Assembly (NCBI RefSeq): GCF_000471905.2
Contig: NW_006496077.1
Location: forward strand, 580,945-644,944
Source: Amborella trichopoda
Taxonomy: Eukaryota; Streptophyta; Magnoliopsida; Amborellales; Amborellaceae
DNA: 64,000 nt
Direction of reading: 5' to 3'
The notes beneath the pieces were generated by a model. It saw nothing but the letters and a program-made list of their open reading frames with translations. It ran no database searches and was not told the DNA's origin. This document shows positions 21,374 through 33,035 of this stretch, in pieces. Numbering within the stretch: position 1 is the first letter of the stretch; every line of letters starts with the position of its first letter. A program made the translations under genes and the position numbers.

Positions 21374-22687
21374 AAATTGGGCCCAAACATGGGTGGATGC
21401 CCAAAAACTACCTAAAATTGAAGATAATTACAATTGAATTGAATTAAAAAATTTAAAAAATAGGTGCAAAAGGATTGTTTTGCCCCGCCGAACAATGTAT
21501 GGAATTCCAGAACAGTCCCTACTGCTGCTCGAGAACTTATGTATTCTTCCATGATTGATCCGGGGTTGCTCTGATGCCTGTTTGATCGAAAAATGATTGT
21601 TTCCTCGTAGGGCTCGGCATGATGATCGATTTGATACCAGCTTCGAGCCATGAATCATGTTTTTAAACCATGATCTTAAGACTTGAATTTTAGATGAATC
21701 TTGAAATCTTCGGATCGATAGCGCGCTTTTTCCTTGATGTTTTTCTTTCGTTTCTTCATTGAATCACACTGAGCATGCCATCACGATCACGTTTCAACAA
21801 GCACAACTTGATTTGGTGTCCGAATGAAGATTTTGTCATCTTGTGTTTTTGGCCGGAATCTTGAAATCCAGAGGTTGGAATTTATAGCAGCTTCGACGCC
21901 TTCATTTGTGGAATCCAACCATTCATCGTATATGACATTCAGATCAAAAATAGCCGTGGACCTTACGCACATAATGCAATTGGTTTCGTGTCTATCGGGT
22001 ACGCGAGCATCGTGATTTGATCGTCGGAGTGCAGTGTGCTAGTGTTGAATTTTCTACAACTTTCTTCACGGATCAGCAACTTCTCTCTACTTTTTCTTCC
22101 TGCTCCAGCATCGTCACGGGGTATACCACATATCAAAATGCTCGTCTTGATGAGAAGAACACGCTCACCAAATTTGAGCGTGATCTGACTCAAAACAAGT
22201 GAGACATGCGCCTCGAAAGTCACTGCTCGTGATTGTGAGAACAACCACCTTTAATGATCTTTTGGTGAAGGCTGGCCACATGGGAATAGTGTGCAGCCTA
22301 CCCCTTTTCGGTATTTGACCAATAACTTTGTCCTGGAGTACCCAATTAAGCCGAAACTAGACCTATAGTGGTTTTTTACCATGCCAGATCCAATGGCGAT
22401 GGTCCCACAGCTGTTTGACGAGTCAAAAATATAGTTCTAGTTACGGGGTCCATTTCAGGGTGCTAGAGGCAAATTTCGTCGAAATTGTTTTTTTTTGTTC
22501 ACTACCTTAGACATGTTTGATCATGATGATACTTCGCATGTGGACTTATGGAGTGCTGATGAAGATGTTGACCAAATACGGGGCCATTCTGAGACTGTTA
22601 AAATTTCCACTGTTTTGTAGGCTTTATTTACCTTCTTCCTCTTTATTCCACATCAGGGACCGAGGTGATGAAAAATCTGTTCAAACA

Positions 22688-22692
22688 CTATT
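22688..22692. repeat. Right target-site duplication of element II (CTATT)
   Basis: Exact copy of 4697-4701, directly after the LTR terminal CAAACA. The following ATCCCC continues the interrupted element I text. Confidence 0.85.
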
Positions 22693-25145
22693 ATCCCCGA
22701 TGGCGTTGTACCCTGACCATGACCTATTATCCCTAGTGGAGTGGTACCCAGGTTGTTCCACCCAGGCCATGACTTCGCATTCTCAGTAGGAGTCATACTC
22801 GTGTTCTAGGCCCTTATCCCTGAAGGAGTCAAGGTCATTCTTATCACTGCAACCCCTAGTGGGTCTGCTTCACACCTAGCTATCCTACAGGAGTTGGGAC
22901 ATTTTTTATGAATTTGTTCTTTATTGAGTATTATTCTTCACCAAAAAGAGAAACACACTCGTCCCCTAATCCCTGATGAAGTTGGCATTCCCATCTGAAC
23001 CCCTTGCTGATCTTGACCATTTTATCCCCAAGGAGTCAAATTACAGTCTCTAAGACCTATTCCCATGGAGCTTCACCTACATGGTGACCCACAGCCTTTG
23101 TTTAGGTGCACGACCCTGAACTGCATGGTCCAAACTATACGATCATAAATTGTAGCGGAGGTCTAGCTGAACGACCTTAAACTGCACTGTCCAACCTATA
23201 TAACCTTAAATCATAGTAAAGGTCCTAGCCACGTGACGTTAAAAGCCTCAGCACCATGGTCTGAACTATATGGCTTTAAACTGTAGCGGAGGTCTAAATG
23301 CACGATCTTAAATTGCATAGTCGAAGCTGTATGACTTTAAACTGCATAGTCCCGGTCCAAGGCATTCAACTTTAAACCATAGTGCACGTCTTGGTCTCAT
23401 GACTATAAATTACTTTGCACAAGTCCCAAAGGCATGTCCTTAAACATGCCCTCACACGTGCTCACACGCCCTTTACGTGTAACTTCATGCATGTTTTTCC
23501 TAACCAACCCATTCGTGGGCATACCTTCTCCCATTTACTCCATCACCCTTCATCATTCCCCAGTGAGTCTCACCCATGCTCACAAAATGGCAAGCCATTC
23601 CATCATCCATACTCACCATCAGCTAGTGGGTCACCACTTCCCACCTTCCATTCATACATCATCCATCTTTCACAGGTAGCCTCGCGCCATCTCTCCAAAA
23701 GTGAGCTAAAACCACCACCATACTCACTCCATGCCTCCACACTCTGCCATCCATCTCCACCATGGTCCAGTTGTATAACCCTAAACTATAGTCCACATCC
23801 TGGCTGTATGATGTTAAACTACTTTGCACAGGTCTCGGAGGCATGACCCTAAACACCCCCTCATAAAAAAAAAAGAGAGAATAACGGGCATGGTGTACAC
23901 TTGGATAAGGGAATTCCATGAGTAAAAATGACGGACGGGCATGGTCACAAAACCATGAGTAAGAGAGTTCCGTGAAAATGAAAACCCCAGCATGGTGAAA
24001 ACCCGAAAGGGCATCGTGAGAAAAAAATGAAAAAAAAAAAAGGTGGACACGGTCGAAAGGTCATGCGTAAAAGAGCCCCGAATAAAGAAAGTTGCTAAAA
24101 ACTGTCTCTATGGTGACACTTCCCAAGTCCAAGTGAAAATCCACATAGGACTCTTGAATCAATAAACTGGTTGATGGAGCACTCACCTCAACAAGCGGGT
24201 TCATCCCATATTCCAAGAAAAAATCTCTGGTTTCACAATACCAGCATCCAAAAATATGAGCTTTAAGGAAAAGATTCCAACAGCCTGAGTCCATTCGCAA
24301 AAAGGACTCGAAAGAAAGAAGATTCACTAAGAAGGCAATTAAAGTCTCATGAAGAAGAGCATCATTCCCGGGAGGCCACTAAAACGCACCTCAAGATGCC
24401 GAAGACGACCTAAGAAGGCTAAGTCAGCCATGACTTTGGATCTGTTATGCGAAACTGCTAATAATGAGTAGGGGTTATACTCAAAGCTGATCACCTCGAT
24501 AAACTAAGGTATATCTGGTGCACAACGCAGACGAGCGTCGACAAAAGGTCCTTCAGCAGACCATCCAGAATAAACAAACAACGAAGTCATTCTGACAAGC
24601 CAAAGACACCCCAAGAAAGCTAAGTAAACCATGACCTTGGACCTATTACGCGAAGCTGCTAACAGTGGGTAGGGGCTATACCCAAAGTTGATCACATCGA
24701 TAAACTGAGGTACCCTGCCTGCCAAGGAGTATCTGGTGCACAACGCAAACGAACGCTGACCAAAGGCTCTTTTGCTGTCTATCTAAAATGAAACCCAGAC
24801 CAAATGGGAAAAATGCCATTCAACACAACTCTTGACTGCCAGACGGGCTTGATTCTGAGTAACAAGGTCCATGCATAATCCTCAGCTTCATAATCACAAT
24901 TAGTCCCTTGAGAGTGTGGACTTCAACTAGATCCCTCAAAAACGTTTTTACTCCCACTAAAGCCTCCACAGATGGACCTGTACATTGCATCCAAATGTCT
25001 GAGCATCTTAGTAGCAGCATTGTGTGAATCTCCTCAGCGTTCACGTAGTCCTATGGCTAGGAAGAAAAAAGTAACAAAGCTGAAGGAAATTTTTCGAATG
25101 TTGTCCTTCTCGCTTCTCTCGAAGCATAACATTCGATGGGGCAAG
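22693..25145 (+). other. 3' non-coding region of element I, second part
   Basis: This is the reverse complement counterpart of 7821-10440. It has TTATCCCxxAGTG-type words (22693-23060), the 96-bp minisatellite (about 23100-23420 and 23770-23860), the antisense coding-like stretch on the - strand (24061-24327, 24504-24743), and purine-rich GATGGGGCAAG just before the LTR (probable polypurine tract). No sense gene is recognised. Confidence 0.7.
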
Positions 25146-26431
25146 GCTTTGAAGACATTTTTCAGCACCCTGGTCCCTGACGGGGAATAAAAAGGAGAAG
25201 CAGGTCAATAAAGCCTTAATAGACAGTGAAACTCTCGACAGTCTCAGAATTGCTCCAAAACTGATCAGGATCTTCATAAGACTCCAAAAGGCCACCTGTC
25301 AAGTTTCGTCGCATTCTGACATATCTAAGGTAGTGAACACAAAGAAACACTTTCAGATAAATTAGCCTCTAGCATCGTGACATGAACCCTGCAACTAAAA
25401 CTATATTTTTTATGCGTCAAATTGCTGTGGGGACTAATGCCATTGGATTCGGTACGGTCGAAAACCCCTATGGGTTAAGTTTCGGCTTAATCAAGCACTA
25501 CAAGATAAAGTTATAGGCCAAAGATATAAACAGGAGGAGCCACACACTATTAAAGGAGGCTATTTTTACATTCACAGGCAATGAATTATGAGGCCCATAT
25601 CTCACTTCATCTGAGTTGGATCACACTCAAATATTTTGAGCTTGTTCGTCTGATCACGACGAGCATTTCGATATGTGGTACACCCTGTGACGATGTCCGA
25701 ACAGGGAGAAAATTTAGAGAGAAGTTGTTGATTCATGACGAAGTTACAGAAAAATCAACATCAACATGCCTCACTCGAGCGGAAAAATCACTGCGCTCGC
25801 ACATCGGATCAACGTGAAACCAATTCCAACGTGTGCGTAAGGTCTAGGGCTACCACTGGTCCGAACCCTGTACTTGATGAGCAGTTGGATTTTGCACACA
25901 AAGGCAACGAAGTTACTGTAAATTCCAGCAGCTCGATTTCCAGATTCCGACCAAACACTCAAGACGACAAAATCTTCCTCAAGTCACGAAATCGATCCCC
26001 GTTTGTTGTCACACGATCTTGATGGCATGCTCAGTCCACTACAATAAATAAATCATGAAAAAACGTGAAGAAATGATTGCATTATCAATTCAAAGTTTTC
26101 AAGATTCATCCAAATTTCGAGTCGCATTATCATGATCCAAAAACACGATCCATGGCTCGAAGTTGGTATCAAATCAATCGCCATGCGGAGCCCTATAAAA
26201 AAACAATCATCTTTCGATCAAACGGGCACTAGAGCAACTCTGGATCATCCATGGAAGATCACACAAGTTCTAAGGCCGCAACAAGGACTGTTTTGAAATT
26301 TCACACATTGTTGGATAGGGGCAAAACAGTCCTTTTGCACCCAATTTTAGAATTTATTTTAATTCAATTTAATTGTAATTATCATCAATTTAGGTAGTTT
26401 TTTGGCATAAGCTCATGTTTGGGCCCAATTC

Positions 26432-26439
26432 TATATAAA
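26432..26439 (+). promoter_or_regulatory. LTR TATA box, element I
   Basis: TATATAAA after GGGCCCAATTC, with AATAAA at 26491-26496. Orientation agrees with element I. Confidence 0.65.
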
Positions 26440-27444
26440 CATGCTAAACCTAATTGTAAAGCACCCCTTAGTTCATTCTTGAGATTGATCAATAAAATTT
26501 CAATTCTTGCTTAAGTTTGTGGGTGTTTCTTTGAGAGAGAGAGAGGATTGAGAAGAAAAGGGTCGGCATCCCTCGTGTAAGATAACTTTCTCTCTCCTCA
26601 TCTTTTCTCTCATCTCTATCTCTATTCCTCCTCTTTTCTCCCACATCTCGCTTTTCTCTGTCGCCTTTATCCCTTTCTTTCTCTTCTTTCCCTCTCCTTC
26701 CCTCATCTCGGTCACTCGCTCTCTCCATCCTTTGGTTTATCGTTTTTCACTTTTTCTGCACTTCTGTCTTTTCTCCATTCATGCATGGCGGACCTATCGT
26801 CTGGTGCGACGTCTTCCTACTTCTGAGACATGAATAGTGAGTCGGGCCATAGTCTGAGTGGCGGGCAGGGCTTCTGTCAAAATTCCCTACTCTCTTATCT
26901 CACAGTCAGCGGAAGCATATCGCCTATGTTTTCTTGCTCTTTCCTCTCTTCTATCACAGCTGACATAAACCTATCGCCACCTGTGCTTTTTCTCTCTTTT
27001 CCTTCTGTCATAACCAGTAGAAGCATATGGCCACCTGTGTTTTCTCTCTCTTTCTCTTCTCTTATGTCACAACCGACGGAAACAGGTCGCTGCTTATGTT
27101 CTCTCTCTCCTTTTTCTTCGGTCACAGATGAAAGAAACCAATCGTCGCTTGTGTTCTTTCTCTCTCCTTTTTCTTCTGCCACTGACGATGGAAGCCTATC
27201 GCCATCTGTTCTTTCTCTCTCTTTTCCTTCTATCATAGTCGGTGGGATTTTATCACCGCCTGTTTTTTTTTCTCTCCTCTTTCTTCTCTCATAGCCGGTC
27301 GAAGCGTATTGCTGTCTGTGTTCTCCCTCTCCTCTTCTTTATTCCACAGATGGCGGAAGCTCATCATCGCCTGAGTTTCTCTCTCCACATCTCATTATCG
27401 TCTGTGTCTTCCTTCCTCATCTTTCTCTCTCTTACTTCTTCTCT

Positions 27445-27612
27445 ATGATTTTTCCGACTCTTCTTTTTCTTCCTCTTTCTTTTCCCTCTAACTCCTCTCA
27501 TGATTTTCCGACTCTTCTTTTTCTTCCTCTTTCTTTTCCCTCTAACTCCTCTCATGATTTTCCGACTCTTCTTTTTCTTCCTCTTTCTTTTCCCTCTAAC
27601 TCCTCTCATGAT
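27445..27612 (+). repeat. 54-bp tandem repeat, three units, in element I LTR
   Basis: Three nearly identical 54-bp units, each with CATGATTTTCCGACTCTTC followed by a CT-rich stretch, lie in the U5 part. Their near identity contrasts with the age of the LTR. The open frames across it (Phe/Leu/Ser/Pro strings) are low complexity. Confidence 0.8.
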
Positions 27613-28700
27613 TTTCTTCTTCTCTCTCTCCCTTTCCTTCTATTTTTCTCTTCTTCTTCTTTCACTGATTTCTCTTTCACCTCGCTCTTCCTTTTCTTTT
27701 CCTTTCTTATTTCTCTTCTCCATCTTCTCTTCTCTCTCTCTTTCTGTTATCTTACTCTTTCGTTTGATCAAAAGGGGGGACTGAGAGTAGCCACTATGTC
27801 AAGCTAGTCAGTATTGGTACTGTCGTCTAATAGTGATTCTGTTGTGCCTGTCTGAGTTACTGAGCCCATTTTACTTCCACGCTGGGTCAATTACCTATTA
27901 GTTTAGTCATTGTGTTGGTCTCACCGCATGGTCAAGTTCTTCTCATCCCAATCTTAATTCTCTCATTCTTCTCTTCTCGTTTTGAAGGTGCACGTCTGTG
28001 TATCTAAACCCAAAGGCAAGAAGGGGTCCCTTGACCCACTTGTCTTGTAACATTTGCCATGTGGGTGTGATTGTAGAAACAGGAGGTTAAAGGCCAAGGG
28101 AGGCGATTTTGAACCATTTCTACGACTGCAAGGCTTTCTTCGTGATCTAAGAGGGTATCCACACAAGCCACCCCGAGTAAGTCCCGAACCCACCTTAAAT
28201 TCCTCTCTCATCGGTTGGTATACCTATCCTTGCTCCTGAGCTAGGTTTCTGAGAGAGCGATCTCAAAGTCCGGGTTCCCCCAAAACCAAAGACGCGTGCC
28301 ACCCGATCACCTAGGTCCGGAGAGTGAGATCGAGGCACCTAACCAATAACACGTGCACGTAACACTTGCAAATGACACATATAACCTTTGGGCATAACAT
28401 TTACAGTATCTAAGATTTATGTTGTAAGTATTACATCTAAATGCATAAATATGTAAAACTTACTCTTTCAAAAATGTTACAATTAAATGCAGAAATATCT
28501 CAAGGAATATTTTAAAAATGTCAGTTTTCTTCAAATAATGATTTTAGAAAAAAAAAATGAAGTCACTTACTTATTTGTCACTCTGAGATGGATATGTTAC
28601 TACTACTGCTCTCAGCTTCTTGTACACTTCTTGTAGAGAAAGCTCACTGTTGATTATTATCAACGGTGATTATTAATAGTGAGAAAAAATTTCTCTTCAG

Positions 28701-28846
28701 ATTCCGATAAAGTGGTTGAAGTCATGGAGAAGAACATCCCAGTGGTGAGCGAGGGGTTGTTGAAGGACAGCATTGGGAAACAGTCAGCTCAACCTATGGA
28801 TGCATATGGTGGTTTTATCTGACCTTTCACCTAATGGGTCTCAAGT
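28701..28846 (+). pseudogene. PARP-like BRCT exon remnant
   Basis: After a pyrimidine-rich TTCTCTTCAG acceptor the + strand reads SDKVVEVMEKNIPVVSEGLL, KDSIGKQSAQPMDAY, then, after a small frame slip, VVLSDLSPNGSQ. The IPVVSE...DSI.KQ...P..AYDVV.SDL pattern resembles the BRCT domain and following linker of plant poly(ADP-ribose) polymerases (PARP3/PARP1 type, from memory). A lost base or two in the Tyr-Asp-Val step breaks the frame. No neighbouring exon is recognised, so this is a fragment, not a gene. Confidence 0.5.
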
Positions 28847-30363
28847 AATTAAAAATGGAACAGGATTTATGGGAATGTAAGTTGGGTTTGAAGAAAATTG
28901 CATCAGTTTTAATGGGTTTCTCTTAATGTTTCTCACACAGTGAAGGACAGGTGAGATGAATTCTAGAGACGTGCAGAGATTCCATATCATGAGCTCTCAA
29001 GTGCACTACTGTTTAGTCTCAATAGAGGAACTGAACCACATTAAGATGGTCCGGCATTTGATGGAGCTAGAAATTTTGAATTTCTCTCTCAACTCTGCGC
29101 TGACTGCAATTCATAAAATAAACCCAGCCATGTCCTTCTCTGCAAAATCCCTTTACAAAGACCAACACTTTCAGCTGAGCTCAATGATACATGTTGATTC
29201 TCATTGTGCCCATTATTAGAATTGGACTGAGCACTCATAGTTGCTCACACTTTCCTTAACAATTATTAATTGTCATCGTTGAATAGCTAGAGGAAACAAA
29301 TATAGTTAAACAGCTAGAGAGAGAAAGAGATTGAGAGAGAGAAACCCAATTCACCCCAACTCCCCATAAAACCTAAACCTACCACAACTAAACTGCTATA
29401 CTCACTTTCTCACTCTAAAACTGCTCACACATAGACTTGGATAAAGCCCGAAACCACCACCACATTACAAGTACCCAAAACTCAGCCAGCCACGTAGGTG
29501 GCTCGGCCCTACAGTATGCGGTGGTGGCGAAAGGCAAGGCCATGGCTCTCGGTGCAAACTATGGTGTGATTGTAGTTGAGAAGGAAAGGAGTGCAGAGGA
29601 GGGTTAATGGAGAGAGAGAAAGAGAGAGAAAAGAAAACACATTTCATCATGCACAATTAAGACGTAGCAAGCATCTAAGACCATAGGTGGCTCTGAGATC
29701 AACAACACAACCAGCTTCACCAGTACCCGATGAAGAAGCATTATCCTTCATGTTTTGCATCGAAGAAAAATGCGGGAGGGGAACACAACTGGGAGGAGGC
29801 GAATTTGAGAACACCGATCTGGACCAAACTACATAAATCAACCAAGCCCTCAATTGTAGAAGCAACACAAAATCCTTCCTTTTTACTTCCTTCTTCAAAG
29901 TGCCTCCTCTTCTCTCAATTGCCACTAATGCACACAACACTAAAGCGAGCTTCTTCTTAGTTCTTCATGCTTATTCACAAAAGAAATACAGAGGAGCTAG
30001 ACACTTATCCAGAAAGAGAGAAACTTTGTAACACCTAAGTTAAGAGGTGTCAGGATAAAAGAAATGAAAGTGTATAAAGGGACACAAACAAGGTGATAAA
30101 AAGAACCAACCTCCTCATGGAAAAATAGAAACAAAAGATGGTGAACCTAAGGTCCACCCAAATTAAATTGGACCATCCAAACATTTAATAATATTGTGGC
30201 TTTTGAAACATTTTAAGAAAAGCTAAAACATGGTCCCTATGATATATTTTTTACACAATAAACTATAACTCAAATTTTTTTTTTTTTTCTATGTAAGTAT
30301 TTCAATTTTTTTTTACATTATTATTATTAATATTATTTTTCTGTTTTAAGAAATTTTGAGTCA

Positions 30364-31710
30364 TCACAGTGTAGGAGATAGAAAGCTGGACGGCTATTTC
30401 CCTCATTGCTTCATTCGTTAGCATGGCCTGGATCAAGGGTGCTGCTTCGACATACTCTTCGAGAAGAAGTATGGGAAAAAGGGGGCATTGCACAATCATG
30501 AAGCCGCTGGAATGAGTCGTGAGGCATGGACCGATCTTTACATGAGGATGGCATGGGAGACTTGCCTTTACCTCACGGAGCTAAGAAAATTCGTGGTCCC
30601 TCATAATGGTCGCATGGGTCATGCGACGACTTACTGGTGGTGGTGGAACATCACCAATCGCCTATACTGGCACTCCGACCGTCATGGCAAGATGTCAACA
30701 GCGACATACACGACGGCAAGGTCAAGAAGAGTTTTGTTCCCCCTTTCTTCTCTGGAATTTTTGAATCGAGCCATTGCCCTGCCAACTGGAGAGAGCTCGC
30801 CAAGCCCCATTCTTTGGTTTAAGACGAGGCTGGCCCGGAGTATTTGTCTATGAAGGGCGAGACAAAATCTTTATTCGATGACCTCATCCATTTTTGTTGA
30901 CCAAGGGAGGTACGGTTTTGGGACATGAAGGAAGACTTGTCCAAGGTCTGGATGTCTCGATAGGAAGTGGGCTGTGCTGTGGCCTAGCTACTAAGGCCAG
31001 ACGTGGCTAGAGAGCTCCCACCATTATCGGGCCTAGAATTGAGCCCCCAAGAGAAAGGGAAGGGAAGCAAGGGTGAAGAAAGACAAAAGGAGACATAGTG
31101 TCTCATGTCTATCCCCACTATTTTGAAAAGAGGGACCCATGTGGGTAAGAATGGCGTGTCCATTGTGGGCACATCACGACCGCGTCCTCTTGTCAAGCGT
31201 ATAAGAATGGAGGCGTGTACAATCTTGACTCTGCCCCCTACAGCATCCGTTCTGGCTCAAGAGTAGAGCCAGAGACTGCTATGGCTTGGCCAAGGCTTGA
31301 CCTCATTCATCTTGAGGCGTGAGTTTGGAGGGACCTCTCTTGGAGTAGAGGCGGTAGCGACACCTACTATCGGCAGTAACACTGAGTCTCCTGCGTGCTC
31401 TTTCATGAGTCCATGAGATGTCCAACACACCTTCACTGAAGAGGAGAATTGCGAGGCTGTCGATGAAATTTCAACTGCTGAGACAGTGGTCCCGGAGGTG
31501 ACTGCCCCGGCCTCCCCAAAAGTGGAGTAGAAAATACAATGAAAGTCTCAGCAACTGGAGCGGCTGAGTACTGAGACGACAACAGTCAACAATTTTTCAA
31601 ATAAAGTTGCTCAATCCAGTTCCCATCTTAAAGAGGGAAAGAAGTCTGTGCTGAGGCATGCGGAGGAGCTATAGGCGAAGATCCACGAAGCTCTCAACCA
31701 TTTTTAAGGG
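30364..31710 (+). pseudogene. Plant-mobile-domain-like gene remnant
   Basis: The + strand reads KLDGYFPHCFIR, a TAG stop, HGLDQGCCFDILF, EKKYGKKGALHNHEAAGMSR, REAWTDLYMRMAWET, a run of Trp, then in another frame VKKSFVPPFFSGIFE, KGETKSLFDDLIHF and VRFWDMKEDLSKVWMSR. The PHRxxxQxGxDQ-type opening and the aromatic-rich body suggest the plant mobile domain family (PMD), known both as host genes and inside transposons. The tail (31440-31705) is acidic then heptad-like (coiled coil). At least four stops and frameshifts are visible, several CAG to TAG. Element III begins 92 bases after it. The family call is tentative. Confidence 0.45.
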
Positions 31711-31801
31711 TTCTTAAGCTTCACAATTTTTGCTCGTTTTCCTTTTTATTCCATTTTGTGGACTTTTGGAATTCATTCGAACTTTTGTAGCTCTTTGACA
31801 T

Positions 31802-33035
31802 TGGTTAGGTGCCTCGATCTCCCCTTCCAGATCTGGATAATCGAATGGCACGCATCTCGGGTTTCAGGGAGACCTAGGATTTTTGAGATTGCTCTCTTGG
31901 GAACCTCGTTTGAAAACAAGGGCAGGTATTACCAATCGATGAGAGAGGAATTTAAAGTGGGTTCGGGACTTACTCGGGCTGGCTTGCGTGGGTGCCCTCT
32001 TAGATCACGAAGAAAGCCTCCCAGTAATAAAACCGGTTCAAAATCACCTCCCTTAGCTTATATTCTCTTGTTTTCTGCAATCATACACATATGGAAAATA
32101 TTATAAGACAAGTAGGTCAACAGAATTCACCTTGCCTCTGGGGTTAACATACACATGCATGCACACATTCAAAAGAAGAAGAGAAGAATGAGAGAAGAAA
32201 GATGGGGGAGAGAAGAATTTGGCCAGGCAAGGAGATCAACACAGTGATTAAGCAGATGAGTAATTGGCCTGACGTGGTAATAAAACGAGCTAAATAACTC
32301 AGACCGGCTCAACAGGATTACTACTAGACGTCAATAACGATATTGACTAGCTGGACAGGATGCTTAGTCTGTCGTAGCAATAAAGCAGGCACAGTAATTC
32401 TAGCACAACAACATTATGGCTAGACGACAGGACTACCATGATAGGGTAATCTCAACCCCTCTTTAATCAAATGAAAGAATGACAGAAATAACAGATATCA
32501 TGAAGAAAAAACATAAGAAGATTAAGATAAGAAAAGAAGAGAAAAGAGAGAAGGAGCAAGAAAGAAAAAGAAGAAAATGAGGGAAGAAAGAAAAACATAG
32601 ACAGCGCTAGGCATCGTTGATTGTATTAGGCAAAGACGAGGAAGAGGACTCAGTCGGCGCTGAGCTTCACCGGTTGTGCTAGACAAGGAAGAGAGAGGAT
32701 GCAGTCGGTGCTGAGTTTAGCCGACTGTGTTTTGACGAGAAGAGAGAGGATGCAGTTGACATTAGGGTTTGCTGACTTTGTTAGACTAGAAGAGAGAGAA
32801 GATACAGTCGACGCTAAGCTTCACTGACTATGTCAGACGAAGAGAAAAAAGAGAGATAGAGATGAGAAGAAGAGAGAGAGATAAAGATGAGAAGAAGAGA
32901 GAGAAAGAGAGATAGAGAAGAGAAGAAGAGAGAGAAAGAGAGATAGCGATAAGAAGAAGAGAGAGAAAGAGAGATAAGGATGAGAAGAAGAGAGAGAAAG
33001 AGAGATAACGATGAGAAGAAGAGAGAGAGGGATAG
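31802..33035 (-). repeat. 3' LTR of element III, left part
   Basis: TGGTTAGGTGCCTCGATCTC at the start matches the other LTRs. It holds about five decayed hairpin units (32590-32850) and a GA tract (32850-33035) into which the Tekay element inserted. With 43580-45214 the LTR totals about 2.87 kb. Confidence 0.88.
33031..33035. repeat. Left target-site duplication of Tekay element (GATAG)
   Basis: GATAG directly before the LTR TGTTAG; repeated at 43575-43579. Confidence 0.85.

Larger units (their letters stand above)
4702..22687 (-). mobile_element. Element II: complete but decayed Tat-like Ty3/gypsy retrotransposon
   Basis: The element is 17,986 bp, reads right to left, and is flanked by CTATT on both sides. 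The order in its own direction is 5' LTR (22687-19629), primer site, gag, RT, RNase H, archaeal-type RNase H, integrase, a 4.5-kb 3' region, then 3' LTR (7820-4702). Presence of a second RNase H between the pol RNase H and integrase is typical of the Tat lineage. All open frames are broken and the RT catalytic motif reads YVDN. Over the first 130 bases the LTRs differ at roughly a fifth of sites, mostly transitions, so the copy is old. Confidence 0.9.
19629..22687 (-). repeat. 5' LTR of element II
   Basis: It is 3,059 bp, bounded on the + strand by TGGTTAGGTG and TTCAAACA, and next to CTATT. It carries the 53-bp hairpin array (20430-20990), GA tract (20995-21213), AATAAA (21299-21304, - strand) and TATATAAA (21366-21373, - strand). 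The transcript leader from TATA to gag ATG is about 1.8 kb. Confidence 0.9.
1..28345 (+). mobile_element. Element I: Tat-like Ty3/gypsy retrotransposon, interrupted by element II
   Basis: This is a + strand copy of the family shared with elements II and III. Its gag tail, integrase and 3' region occupy 1-4701; it resumes at 22688 (the second CTATT copy) and ends with its 3' LTR at 28345 (terminal CCTAACCA, then ATAAC). The two halves join correctly: the sequence before 4702 and after 22692 is continuous when compared with the reverse complement of the homologous stretch near 10380-10450. The 5' LTR and the gag start lie beyond the left edge. The protease/RT/RNase H part is deleted between about 1790 and 2050. 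It is the oldest Tat-like copy here, because element II lies inside it. Confidence 0.85.
25146..28345 (+). repeat. 3' LTR of element I
   Basis: The start is aligned to the TGTTTGAA end of the family LTR; here it has decayed to GCTTTGAA. It ends GGCACCTAACCA at 28345. It has TATATAAA (26432-26439), AATAAA (26491-26496), CT-rich tract (26520-26760) and a decayed hairpin array (26840-27400). No primer site follows, consistent with an outer 3' LTR. The flanking ATAAC would be the right target duplication; its partner is outside the window. Confidence 0.82.
28346..31801. other. Flanking host DNA between elements I and III
   Basis: This AT-richer stretch holds no LTR family sequence. It contains the PARP-like exon remnant (28701-28846), unrecognised text from 28850 to 30360 (a GA tract near 29310-29345, poly-T tracts near 30275-30315, an 87-codon frame at 28956-29219 and a 97-codon - strand frame at 29647-29940 that I do not recognise), and the plant-mobile-domain-like pseudogene. 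Confidence 0.6.

Noticed and set aside
26830-27294. 154-codon open frame
   Set aside because: It is the hairpin array and CT tract of the element I LTR read in one frame; the repeated Pro-Val-Phe-Ser-like text follows the DNA repeat, not a protein family.
19629-28345. Large inverted repeat as a single palindromic or foldback element
   Set aside because: Target duplications and text continuity show two separate elements in opposite orientation, one inside the other.
28956-29219. 87-codon open frame in the flanking DNA
   Set aside because: There is no recognised motif, no conserved partner in the window and no clear promoter; kept only as an unrecognised stretch of the flank.
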